Assembly (NCBI GenBank): GCA_009829735.1
Contig: CM020618.1
Span: 23,483,346 to 23,547,345 of the forward strand
Length of the DNA: 64,000 nucleotides
Source: Pyropia yezoensis
Taxonomy: Eukaryota; Rhodophyta; Bangiophyceae; Bangiales; Bangiaceae
Reading direction: 5' to 3'
Of the stretch, positions 8,741 to 19,067 are shown piece after piece. Below the pieces are notes generated by a model. The model saw only the letters and a program-made list of their open reading frames with translations, did not search any database and was not told the DNA's origin. Each line of letters starts with the position of its first letter. Position 1 is the first letter of the stretch. The translations under genes and the position numbers were made by a program.

Positions 8741-10146
8741 GACTGTAGTTCCAAAAGATTTTGTTGACGTTTCTATTTTTCATTAAAGTCCTCTTTCTTG
8801 TCGTGATTGTGAGTGCGCCTCCGGTCGGTCACCGGGTGCATCCACCGCCACCGCTCCCATCGAACGCCCACCTACCATCCCGCCACGACGACGCGTCCCC
8901 CGCCCGCCCGGCCATGTCAGGCGCTTCCCCCCCCCGCTTGCCTTTTCGGCCCCCCCCCCCCCCCCCCCCCCCCTCCACTCACACGGTTTCCCTCTGTCCC
9001 CCGCCCTCCCCCCCGAATCGCACCATGGATGCACCCGACGGCCGCCGCTGACTCAGCCGGGCGCCACCACCGGGCACCGCATGCAGCACTCCTCTCCCTT
9101 GCGCCCCCCCGGGCGCCGTCACCACGTCGCCGGCGGCGGCGGCGGCGGCGGCAGCGGCGAAGCCGACGTCGGCCACGCTGGCGGCACCCCCCCCCGCCGG
9201 AGCCCTTCGGTGGCCCCCATTCCCCCCCCCCCACGACTGCCACCGGCGCAACGGTCACCCTCTCCCCCGCCACACGCTCGACCACCTCCACCGCCGCCAC
9301 CACCCTCGTCACCGCGTTTGCCCCGCAACCCACTATCTGCGTGGCGGTGGATGTGGGCGCCCCGCCGTGCAGCTATGCCGCACTCGCCGCCGCCACGGCT
9401 TTTGTGCGGGCGCCTGCCGCGCCCGACGCGGCGGCGCTTCCCGCGTCGGGCATTGGTTCCCGCATCGCTGGCCGCGCGCGCCGCCCGCCGCGTGGCGCTG
9501 GCGGCCCTCCGGCCAGCCCGCCAGCAACGTGGGTGGCGGTGCTGCTGTGGCTGTGCCGCCACGCTGTACGTAGAGGTGGAGGTCGTGGGGGGGAGATGAA
9601 CTTGGGGGGTTCTTCAGTGCTCGACGAGCGGAGGAAGCAGCGTATGGGCAGACGATCTGCCGGCGGGCGCGCCCATCCAACCTCCCCCTTCCGCGAGCGG
9701 ACGCGGCTCTGGCGCTGGCGTCGGTGATGACACTACATAGTGACACTGCCGGCGGCAGCAGTGCTGGTAGCCCCCCGGCGGGTTCAAGTCAAGCGGGGCG
9801 GGGGGGGGCGGGGGGAGGCGGGTGGGGAAGGACATGGGGGGGGGGTAGGATGCTGCCGCTGCGGGTAGGACGGTTTACCGGTCGCAGAACGACGCTGCCG
9901 TCACGACCAAAATCCAATAAAGTTCAGTCAGCACAGCCGTATGTATGTTTTAAAACTGATTCTCAGTTTCACTCTGTTTGTGTGGATTCATCGCCCTTTG
10001 GTGCTCTCTCATTGGTCTGAGGCTCTCTGGTGCGCTCTCATTGATGCGAGTCTTCATCACAGTGCTACGCTCATTGGTGCGAGGCTTCAGTTTTGGGACA
10101 ACCCCGCTGCCCCTGACGTTCTGCTCCATTCGACTGCGCGCTCCAA
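8741..10146. other. Intergenic, one weak coding-like stretch
   Basis: Contains a C24 run (8950-8973). A plus-strand stretch at about 9290-9470 reads TTLVTAFAPQPTICVAVDVG and looks less repetitive than its neighbours, but it has no recognisable family and no clear splice sites. It may be a decayed gene. Mixed lower-GC DNA follows from 9890 to 10130. Confidence 0.3.
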
Positions 10147-13100
10147 TTGTGCCGCGCGCGCGCGCTGGACTCCTGGTGGATGGCGTCGGCGGCCACGCTG
10201 CCCGGCACCGGTTCGGTGGTGACGGCGGAGGTGACCGCCGCGGCGGGCGACGCCATGGATGTGGTCGTCGGCCCGACGTTGGCGGCGGCGGATGGACCGA
10301 CGGCGGCGACGGAGGACACGGCGGTCACCCCTCCTGCGGCGGCGGCCGCGCGCGACGCGTCGACCTCAGCGGACGTGCTCGGCGGCGGCGCGGTGGCGGC
10401 AGCGGTGGCGACCGGCGGCCACAGCGCGGCCGGGCCGGCGGGCGGCCCTGCGGCGGCCGCGGCGCGCGGTCTGAGTGTGAGGGGAGGGGCTGGTGGGGGC
10501 GGTGACGGTTCGGGGGTGGTGCTTTGCGGATCCCCCCCCGGCGCCCCCCCCTGCCGCGACCTCGGAGGTGGTCGGGCCGGTGGCGCTCTGGCCGCGACGG
10601 GCGGGGCTACGGCAGCAGGCGGCGTGCGACAGCAAAACGGCGACACCACAGTGGCGATGGCCGCCGGCGGCGGCCGCGTCGTGGAGCCTGCGGCCTGGCG
10701 TGCAACTAGCGGGGCGGTCGTGAGTCGGGGTGCAGGCGGCGGGGCGGGCGCGGCGGGCGGCGGGGAGGGGGGAGGGACGGCGGGCGGTGGTCGCCAAGTC
10801 CCCTCCGTCCAGCCTCCAGCCCAGCCACGTGTCACGGCCGCCACCCTCGGTCCTCGGTACCGACGGTGGCGGCTGGCGGGCGCCCGCGGCGGGGCGCGTC
10901 CCGCCACCGCCGACGGGCGAGGCGGTGTTGGGGCAGGGGCAGCGGTCGCCCGCGGACATGGCGCGCCTGCGGCAGCGGCTGGCGGCGGCGCGGAGGAGGA
11001 CCACCTTGGAAACGACGCGGAAGCGGCACGGCAGCGGACGGCGGCAAGGCGGCTGCGCGGAGCCACGGCGCGAAGGCGGCCACGGCCGCGGGCGGCGAGG
11101 TGGTGGTCGGGCGCGCGGCGGCTGGCAGTACACAGCTGGGGACGGCGGGCGGAACGGCAGAAGAGCGGGCGGCCCCCACCGCCTCAATGCCCTAGCAATA
11201 CCCCTGCACATCTCCCCAGGCTGCCACCTCCTTCCCTCGCTTCTCACGCACGGGTCCCACGGCGGCCGCTCACCACGGACCAGCGCCGCCAACGCCGTCG
11301 CCGCGGTGGGCGCGGGCAGGCGCCGCGACGCCCGCCGTCACCGCCCCGACTGCGGCCTCTCACGCTCCTGGACTGGAGCTGCCGGGTAAGGGGGCGACTG
11401 CCGCCGCCCGCAGCGATATGGCACACCCCTGCCCCGCCCATCCCCACCTGGGTCGCCCGTCCTCGAGCTTGCACCCCCCCCCCCCCCGCCGGCACGCAGC
11501 CCGCTCCCTGCTCGTCGTTGGAGCTGTCACGGCTCCCTCGCTGTGGCCGCAGCGCGCCTCTGGGCGGCGAGGTGGGTGGCTTGCGACGATGGGGCGGTGT
11601 GAGTCCAGCAGCGGGTGGCGAGGGGGACGTCCGGACGCGGTGGGGGGGGGGGGGGGGTCGCTGCGCCGCCGTGTAGCAGGAGAGCAGCGCCACCGATCAA
11701 TCCCAATGGTACTGTTGTTTTTCTTTTTTTCTTTGGAACTTATGTTTTCTTCTCATTCGGACCGCGCGGCATAGCAAGTGGCAGTCCTGTTTGTCCACCG
11801 TGCAGCGGCGGGGAGCGTACATGTACTTACCCAAGCGGCCGCGGGGAGGCGTGCGTGCAGGCAACGCGGGCCTCTCACGCCGTGCCCCCTTGTTCCCCCT
11901 TCTCTGCCCGGCGCTCCCACACGCCCCGCGCTCCCACACGCCCCGCGCTCCCACGCACCCCCCGCGCTTACTCTGCCACGCCGCCAAGGCGTCCGTCCCC
12001 GTCTGCAGCCTCTTTCTTTACTCCTCTTTGCCCGTCGCACCTGTGCACCTGCCAAGCGCTCCTGCGCTCGTCCCCCCCCCGCCCCCCCACGTGCCCGCGA
12101 TTCCAGCTCTGCAACGCCGTCAAGGCACGGCTTTCGGACTGCCGCGCGGACACGCGCGCCTCTGCGTGCCGAGGTACCCGCACGCCCTCACTCTCTGGCT
12201 CTGAGGAATGTGGCGAGGGGAGGCGCTGCCGCTGCCGCACCCCCCCCCACCACTACCACGCCGATCAACGGTACGCGATGGAGGAGGGAAGCAGGACCCA
12301 GGGATAAGGTGGCCCTTAAGGCGCATCTGCGGGTTGATTTGTGGGAGGGAGGGGGGGATACTGCTGGCAAACGGGCGGCGGTGTTCGCCTGCCCAAGGCG
12401 GCGGTGTTCGCCTGCCCTCCCGCCCGCCGCCGCCCCTGCCACCACCGAACCCACCATCGCTGCCGCCGCCGCCGCAGCCGCCGCCGCACCCACCGCCGCT
12501 GCCGCCGCCGCCACAACCGCTGCCGCTGCCACCACCTCTCTCGCCACCGCCGGTGGCTCCACCTCCGCGGCGGTGGTGCGACGGTGCCTTTTGGGTGGGG
12601 AGGTGCCGTGACAACATGGCAGCAACCCCCGCGGCTGTGGCACTGAAAATACGTAGGCGGACGGCGCGGCGGCAAGACCGGAGACGGCGGCGTCGCGGCA
12701 ACGATGGCCCGCTCGAGGTGCGGCGACGACCTCGCTACGGCAGGCACGGCAACGGCCTGGGGGGGGGGCGGCTCTTTTGGATGCTGGCTCAGTGGGTGCA
12801 GGCGGGGACAGATGGGGGTGCTGATGGGCCTGGAGGGGGAAATGGGCTGCCGTCGAGTGGCGCGACGACCACCACGGCTGCCGCCACTGCGAGGATGCTG
12901 GCGGAACGTTCACGCGGCGGCGCTCGTGGGGGGGCTTCAGGGGTGGACTGCCCCTGGGTGTTTGGAGGCGGCTATGGCCAACTACGTACTACCGCCACGC
13001 CCGCTGTGCCACCACAGGGACAACAAGCCCCGCCGTTGACCCCGCCGCATCTGCCGCGCCGTTCATGTCGCAGGTGGCGGCCACGCACAGCACACCCCCC

Positions 13101-13394
13101 AGCCCCCCCCGCCCTCCACCTCTCCCTGCGCTTAGTGCTTTGTGCATTGTCGACACACCTCGCCGCCGCAACGACCACAAGCACTGCCGCTGCTCCCGCC
13201 GTGCCGCGTGTGAATGGCAGGTGGCCATCACAGCTTGGGTATCCTTCGGCTGACTCCCTCCATCTCTCTGCGTACGGTGTGTTGTGCATAGTGAGAGTGC
13301 AACATTGATGCATGTGTCAGAACAAAGAAAGGCGTGTCATATGTCCCCCTGGCGTGTCTTTTCATCCTTCTCATTCAAGCTTCATGTATCTTTG
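10147..13394. other. GC-rich low-complexity region, no supported gene
   Basis: Long frames on both strands (for example 10147-11676 plus and 10071-11066 minus) are Ala/Gly/Pro/Arg-rich and lack motifs. Short direct repeats are visible: CCCGCGCTCCCACACG about three times at 11920-11965, and GGCGGCGGTGTTCGCCTGCC twice at 12376-12422. A GCCGCC array lies at 12450-12530. Confidence 0.45.
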
Positions 13395-14030
13395 TGAGCG
13401 GCTATCTTGAGTCTCTGTGGCGCTTGAAAGGTGGAAAGAACATGAACATGATCCTCTCTTGACAGGGAAGGACTGCATACCATCTTTGTTATTCCCTCGC
13501 AGAATTTGCGCTTCTCACTTGGGGGTCATGCACAATGCCGTGCAACTGTCTTCCGATTGCATGGTGCTTTAACGACGAAAGTCATACGATCATGACACCG
13601 TTGTGCTGGCGAAGACGCTCATACCACTCTTGTCGCCCTCTGGCAGTTTTTTATGCTCATCAAGTAGGCACAATCGATGTGACATGATGTCGCACGTTTG
13701 AATGCGGCTATCTTCGGACTGCATGGCGCTTCAACAATGGAAAGCACATGAACATGATGCCGTTGCGCTGGCGAAGACGCTCGTACCACTTGTGTCTCTT
13801 TCCGGCAGGTATAATGCTTATCAATTGGGCACAATCATGGTGACATAATGTCGCACCTTTCAATGCGGCTATCTTTTGCATGTAGTGTGCTCTAGCATTG
13901 ATACTCAGACGAGCCTGATGCCCTCATCATGAACGACAACTACGTTGCATCTGTTCCCCTCCTCCGTCTTTTTCTTGCTCTTTTCTTTCATGGGGCCGTA
14001 ATTGTGAGCGGCTTTCCTTGTTGTGTGTGG
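13395..14030. repeat. Imperfect tandem array, unit about 145-162 bp, four to five copies
   Basis: GCGGCTATCTT-type starts recur at about 13399, 13704 and 13866, with diverged versions at about 13545 and 14009. The best pair, GCTGGCGAAGACGCTC at 13605 and 13767, is 162 bp apart and is followed in both by TACCACT, a GGCAG motif, an ATGCT(C/T)ATCAA motif, GGGCACAATC or AGGCACAATC, and ATGTCGCAC. GC is about 50%. It resembles a decayed satellite or subterminal array of a transposon. Confidence 0.75.
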
Positions 14031-15050
14031 TGCTGCCACGATGCCATGCGCTTGGCATCAACCTCGTGTGTCACAAAGTGGAGCGTACTGCTCACTTTCC
14101 TGTTTCTTCGTGATGCTCTCAGCGCTTGCCTCGGGCCATCATGGGGCGAGGACGAGGCACTAGGGCACAGCACGCCATGTGGCATGAACATCCTGCCGCC
14201 CCGCTTGGCGATGCCACACCGTGGGTGGCAAAAGGAAGAGTGGATGAGGCATACATATGACAGGCACACATGAGGATCCCTATTGACGTGAATGTTGGCC
14301 TCTCGTCCCCCGCTCTGTACCGCCGTGCGCCGACCGGCCACCGCTGCATGCGTCTCCCGACCTCAAGCACGGCGTGCCCCACCGGGGCCGTCACCCACCC
14401 CCCACTCTGTCAAGGGCGCAGACGCGCTCCCTAACCTTCGTGTCCATGTAGCCACGGTCGTGGTCGGCGCTACCTCCCCAGACTCCCCTCATCCAGGCCA
14501 CAAAACCCGCTGCGGTCAAATCTCCGCCGCCGCCGACAACGCAACCCCCGCCGCCACTACGGTCCCCCCCGATGCCGCCTGCTTAACCTGCCGACAGATG
14601 CGGCTGCGCCGCTCCGCGCGCCAGCCTCACCAGCTGCAACGCCAGCCGCAGTCTCGCTGAGCCTGACGGCTCTCGCTGGTATCCGCCCGCCCCCTCCCGC
14701 TCTACCTCCAGGTAGCGCGTAACGGTGACGCCGTCGACGGTGGTGGCCTGGCCACTGCCCGCGCCCGGCGTGCGAAAGGGCGCAAGTTGCCTCCAGCTCA
14801 GGATCCTATCCCAACTGCACCCCGCCCGCGGCGGCCGTCGAGCCTCCCACTGCCAACCACATCCCAGACGAGGGGCCACGCGCCGCGGCAGCCGCTGCCG
14901 CCGCCACCGCATACGCACCACCTCCACTACCACCACGCCCATTACCACGGCCGTTGGCCCGAGAGCCTTGGTGCCCGATGCGCCTCGCCCGCAAATTCCG
15001 CTTTGTCTTCCGGCCTCAGTCCACACAGAATAAAAGGAGCAAAGTTATAC
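14031..15050. other. Intergenic; possible downstream exon of the recombinase gene (minus)
   Basis: On the minus strand, 14806 down to 14583 reads RILSWRQLAPFRTPGAGSG, then TTVDGVTVTRYLEVE and a basic tail ending at a stop, which is less repetitive than the surroundings. The recombinase ORF at 15051 stops inside GTGAGTATAAC, which would be a good splice donor. This segment could therefore be a 3' exon, but no acceptor is convincing. Confidence 0.25.
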
Positions 15051-18000
15051 TCACGCTGTGCCCCCCCCACTCGGATAGTCTTTCCTCAAGAGCGTCAGGA
15101 CTTCCTTGGTGTTCTTCGCGGCGCGGTACTTGCTCTTCAGCCACGCCAAGACGCCGTCAATGCCGACGGAGTGCCCACGTCGCAGGTATTCCACGTCAAA
15201 TGCCCGATAGAGCGCGGCTCGCTCGGAGTAGAGTTTGATGTGCCGCCTCTTCGCTTCCCCTTCTTGCCGCAGCCGCCAGCGGTTGCCAAACCGTTCATCC
15301 AGCACCCGGATGGCCACCTGGCCGTTAATGCCCACGGCGTACTCATCCAGGGCCAGCTCCCACGTCAGACCAGTACCCATGCACAGCAGTGGGACGGCCT
15401 CGTCGGGGGTCTGGTGAATCGGGACCCCCGCGAGCAGTCCCTGCGCTTGGAGTGAGCGCACGTGCTCCCTGTCTGCCTGAAGCCGTGCAGACGCCCGTGC
15501 GGGCGGCGCGGGCGTGTGTTGGGCGAGCGGCACCGTGGCGCTGCGCGCCAAGCCCCCGGCCGCGGACTGGGGGTGGGGTGGGGGGGCCCGGGCCAGCTCC
15601 TCGCGAAGCAAGGCCCGCGCGCGGGGATCCTTCACAACGCCGTCGTTCAGACAGCGCGCCAGCAGCTCCCATTGCCGCCGCTGGGTGGCCTCGAGCGCGT
15701 CAAACCGGGCGTCCACGTGCCCACGCGTGTCCTGCGCGGCGGCATCGCCGTGCGCCACCACCCGCGCGACCCCGGCGTCCACGTGCTGCTTCACAGCTGC
15801 CACATCATCAGCCGTCCGCTCGGAAAGGCGCTTCTCCAAGGCCCCCAGCTCTACGGCCGTGGCCGTCGCGACGGTCTGCACGGCATGGCCGACCGCGGCG
15901 GACAGGGCGGGGAGGGCCTCGTCGACCGCATTGGCGGCCACATCCCCTGCGGCTTTGAGCGCTTCAGCCATCGTCTTGCAATAGGATTGGAAGGCAGGCA
16001 CGCGGAGGAGGGGGTGGTGCTTGAGGTAGGAGTGCGTGGGGGTGCTGGCAGTAGCAAGACGGGCGGCCCATGTTTGAAAATATACGGACCGCATCCACCG
16101 GGCCACCTTGAAAAAGTCTTTCAGGGCCTCGTCCTCGGCGCGCGGGTCGGCCGCCACACGCTGTGCGAGCGACTGCTCCTCGTCCTCCAACCACGGCAAA
16201 AAGGAGGCCTGCAGCTCCTCGGGCACAGGGACGGCCAGGCGGGGGGTGGAGGGGGCCGCGCAGTCGGCCGGCCGCCCCGACAAGGCCAGCGTCATGGGGG
16301 CATTGGGGAGGGTGCCGTCGTAGACACCGCCGCCAATCCCAGGCGTCCAGATGCCGTGCTCCCGGCTGTCCGCTTCGCTCGCACCGCGCTGTCTCCCCGC
16401 CTGGGCGGCCGCCTTCCGCATCAGGTGGGTCTTTGCTGCCCAGTCAGGCACCCCTTGCGCCATCAGGACGGGCCGCATCGCGTCGTTGTGGTACCTGTAG
16501 CTCATCGCCTTCAGGATCCCCCCGTTGGGGGCGGGAAAAAGAAGCCACCGGTACCACACTCTCCACCCCACGTCGGTCCCCGCTTCCCGGAAATGGGCCG
16601 GCCGCACGCCGGCGGCCAGCAGCTCCTCGTCGTCCGGCCGGAAGACGGGACGAAAGTCGCCGGGCGGAGCGGAGGAGTCGCCGCCTGGGCGGTGGCAGAG
16701 CGCGTACAGCCCATCTGCAAACGCCCCGACCGGGCACAGCCACGCGTCCACGTGTGGCAGCGCACCGATGCATCGGACGACCCCGTCTGTCGTCTTGGTG
16801 GCGGAAATGTAGAAGCACAGCACCTCCAGGTCCTTGCCTCCCGCAGAGAAGAGGCCAGGAAATGTGTGCACCGCGACGTCGCTCAACCCCAAGTCGCGCG
16901 CTGTGGCCCCCCTAGCCTCGAGGGCAAATTGCAGCGTGTAGACAGCGTTGATGCGCGATAGCTTCTGAAACTCCTGGGAGCCCACGGTCTCAAGGAGGGC
17001 CTTGGCGACGCGGCGCCGCTGCTCGTCTGACACCGTCGGCTTGCGTTTGCCCTTAGCTTTGGCCGTCCCCGCCGAGGTCTCCTGGAGCATGCGGTCCCGC
17101 TTGCGGCGACCTACGACTGCTGTGGCCGCGTAGAACGAGCCCCCAGACAGGTACTCGTCCACTCCCCATTGGCGACAGCACGCGCACGTCGCCGTGCGCC
17201 ACAGTGGGTTCAACAGGTGGGAGACCTTCGCAAGCGCATTCAGGCAACCCTGCAGGGAGTGGTGGCTCACAAGCCTCCCCGGCTCTCTCGCCACGCTGGC
17301 CGCGACACCAGAACCTGCCCGCTCGGCCACGCTCGTCCCCGCTGCAGCCGCCCGGCCTGGCGCCGCCTGGCCCGCCCCCCCTCCCGCTCGAGGCGGCACC
17401 CCTTGCCGTGGCGTGGAGGGTCGTCCTTGTGGGCGCGATGACCCCGCCCCGGCAGTCACTGTACGCCTCCCGCTTGATGGCGGCGGCGGAGAAGATGGAC
17501 GGCGAGGCGCCCGCGTGCGGGCGGCCATCTCGCTCGCAGGGGTGCACCCTCCGCTGGCAGCTGGAAATGCGCCTGTCACAGGCACAGCCGCCGCGGCGCG
17601 ACCGTGTCGAGCGGACCCAACCGGCAGAGGGGGTTGGCCCAATTGTCGAGGGGCTCCTGTCCCAGCTCCATCCGCTGCAGAATTGGCCGCGGCGGGGGGT
17701 GCTTGCCCGCGTGGCGCGGTTGTGGCCGCAACCGATATTGACTCCCTGCCGGGCTGGCCCGCCATCGATGCGGCCCGCACGCCCGCGTGCGACGCGGGCA
17801 GGGGTGGCCGCCATATTTCTCCGCCGATACGTGCCCAGGTTCCCCCCCCCCCTCCCGTCCCCCCCGTCACGCCCCGGCCGACCAGCGAGGCTGCTGCCGC
17901 CCTCCGATTTGCCTCAGTTCGGGCGTTGGGTGTGGTCGACGCGGGCGCGCCGAAGCCGCGTTGGAGGCGCTTGGGAGGCGGGCCGTCGTCCGCGCCCCCA

Positions 18001-19067
18001 TCCCCCACCGCCGCGGCGTCGTTGGACGGGCCCACCCCCGCACCGTCCCCTTCATCCTCTGCGTCTTCGTCGCCGTCGTCAGAGTCCGCTTCGTCCGCCA
18101 TTCCTGCTCCACGACGAGGAGCGGCGCGTCGAACGAGACGGCGCTTGGCCTCGGCCTCCAGAAACAGTACCACGGTGTGGCGGCTGAGGGGCACCAGCCG
18201 GGTTCCCACTCGCTCGCCCGCCACACCCCATGCACAAAAGCGCTTGATGTAGCCCGCGTACGTCGCCATCGTCGTTTTCTTGCCCCCATGCGTCGCGCTC
18301 ACAGAGTGCTTTTGGTAGTCGTTTCGCACCCCGCTCAGCACGGACTTCACCAAGTGGTGGTTGCCCTTCTCGGCGACGTGCAAGGCCTGCTCCACGACCG
18401 CACGGGTGCACTCAACGTCGAGCCGGAAAGCGGCGCAGTAGTTGGCGAGGTGCACAATGGCCTCAAAGGACCCACGATCCGCCTTTGCCTGTGCCGGGCT
18501 GCGGCCGTCCCCGGACGGCAGCCCCACCCCATCGAAGGTGTCCCCCAAAAAGCCGGCTCGAGCAGCCGGCGAAAAGAGGCACCCCAAACGGATTAGCCGG
18601 CCGCCAACTTCCGGCTTTGCCGAAAACAGGCGCGCAGACAAGTTCCGCACCGTGCAGGCGTTGAGTCCGTCCACCCACTGGATGCGCCCCGCCGACAGCT
18701 CCGCCGACACCTCGCCCTCGGGTCCGCCGTGAAGGTGCACGGTCGGGGGCACTACCAGGTCGGCGTCACCGGCTCGATTCCGCGCACGGGCGGTCGCATC
18801 AGGAGCTACCCCTGTGGGAGCAGCGTAGGGGACGGGCCGCACCCGGGGAGTTCCCTCCGGGTCGGGGCGACCAGCAGCGGCTGGTGCTCTTGCCGGACCG
18901 CGAGTCGGGGCCGCTGCAGGAGGCGACTGCAGGTCCGCGCGTTGGGGCGTGGTGGCGTCAGCGCTGGCCGGCCGGAGTGCCCTGCCCGTCATAGTAGGGG
19001 CGGGTTGGGAGTGACAGCCGTCCGAAGGAGGGTCCGAGGGGGGTCCGAGGGGGGTTCGTATGACCAT
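15051..19067 (-). CDS. Crypton-type tyrosine recombinase with GCR1_C-like C-terminus
   Basis: The uninterrupted frame encodes about 1338 residues and starts at the first in-frame ATG (19067); ATG at 18992 is an alternative. Residues about 185-310 include ATYAGYIKRFCAWG, resembling the N-terminal core-binding part of phage-integrase folds. A long Ala/Gly/Pro linker follows. The catalytic region, about 640-940, has ARDLGLSDV (first catalytic Arg area), then RCIGALPH...LCPVGAFADGLY, typical of Crypton/Ndc10-like proteins. It continues with KTHLMRKAAAQAG (H-x-x-R box), EHGIW and a candidate nucleophile Tyr in GGVYDGTLP. Residues about 1240-1330 (ELALDEYAVGING, RFGNRWR, LYSERAALYRAFD) match the GCR1_C domain that ends many fungal Cryptons. 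Cryptons move by recombination and lack TIRs, and no boundary repeats were found. The frame is intact, so it may be active or recently so. Confidence 0.8.
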   Translation of the reverse strand: MVIRTPLGPPSDPPSDGCHSQPAPTMTGRALRPASADATTPQRADLQSPPAAAPTRGPARAPAAAGRPDPEGTPRVRPVPYAAPTGVAPDATARARNRAGDADLVVPPTVHLHGGPEGEVSAELSAGRIQWVDGLNACTVRNLSARLFSAKPEVGGRLIRLGCLFSPAARAGFLGDTFDGVGLPSGDGRSPAQAKADRGSFEAIVHLANYCAAFRLDVECTRAVVEQALHVAEKGNHHLVKSVLSGVRNDYQKHSVSATHGGKKTTMATYAGYIKRFCAWGVAGERVGTRLVPLSRHTVVLFLEAEAKRRLVRRAAPRRGAGMADEADSDDGDEDAEDEGDGAGVGPSNDAAAVGDGGADDGPPPKRLQRGFGAPASTTPNARTEANRRAAAASLVGRGVTGGTGGGGGTWARIGGEIWRPPLPASHAGVRAASMAGQPGRESISVAATTAPRGQAPPAAANSAADGAGTGAPRQLGQPPLPVGSARHGRAAAAVPVTGAFPAASGGCTPASEMAARTRAPRRPSSPPPPSSGRRTVTAGAGSSRPQGRPSTPRQGVPPRAGGGAGQAAPGRAAAAGTSVAERAGSGVAASVAREPGRLVSHHSLQGCLNALAKVSHLLNPLWRTATCACCRQWGVDEYLSGGSFYAATAVVGRRKRDRMLQETSAGTAKAKGKRKPTVSDEQRRRVAKALLETVGSQEFQKLSRINAVYTLQFALEARGATARDLGLSDVAVHTFPGLFSAGGKDLEVLCFYISATKTTDGVVRCIGALPHVDAWLCPVGAFADGLYALCHRPGGDSSAPPGDFRPVFRPDDEELLAAGVRPAHFREAGTDVGWRVWYRWLLFPAPNGGILKAMSYRYHNDAMRPVLMAQGVPDWAAKTHLMRKAAAQAGRQRGASEADSREHGIWTPGIGGGVYDGTLPNAPMTLALSGRPADCAAPSTPRLAVPVPEELQASFLPWLEDEEQSLAQRVAADPRAEDEALKDFFKVARWMRSVYFQTWAARLATASTPTHSYLKHHPLLRVPAFQSYCKTMAEALKAAGDVAANAVDEALPALSAAVGHAVQTVATATAVELGALEKRLSERTADDVAAVKQHVDAGVARVVAHGDAAAQDTRGHVDARFDALEATQRRQWELLARCLNDGVVKDPRARALLREELARAPPPHPQSAAGGLARSATVPLAQHTPAPPARASARLQADREHVRSLQAQGLLAGVPIHQTPDEAVPLLCMGTGLTWELALDEYAVGINGQVAIRVLDERFGNRWRLRQEGEAKRRHIKLYSERAALYRAFDVEYLRRGHSVGIDGVLAWLKSKYRAAKNTKEVLTLLRKDYPSGGGTA

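Noticed and set aside
7512..8783. Open frames of 290-420 codons on both strands
   Set aside because: Minisatellite-like DNA; the products are pure low complexity and neither strand shows a start context or splice pattern.
9290..9470. Coding-like stretch TTLVTAFAPQPTICVAVDVG
   Set aside because: Too short, no splice sites and no family; listed only as a weak hint in the spacer entry.
10071..11676. Overlapping long frames (509 codons plus, 331 codons minus)
   Set aside because: Ala/Gly/Pro composition in one frame and Arg/Pro in the others; no motif or conserved-looking block.
15462..16961. Plus-strand open frame of 499 codons
   Set aside because: Exact antisense of the recombinase gene, whose own frame shows recognisable recombinase motifs.
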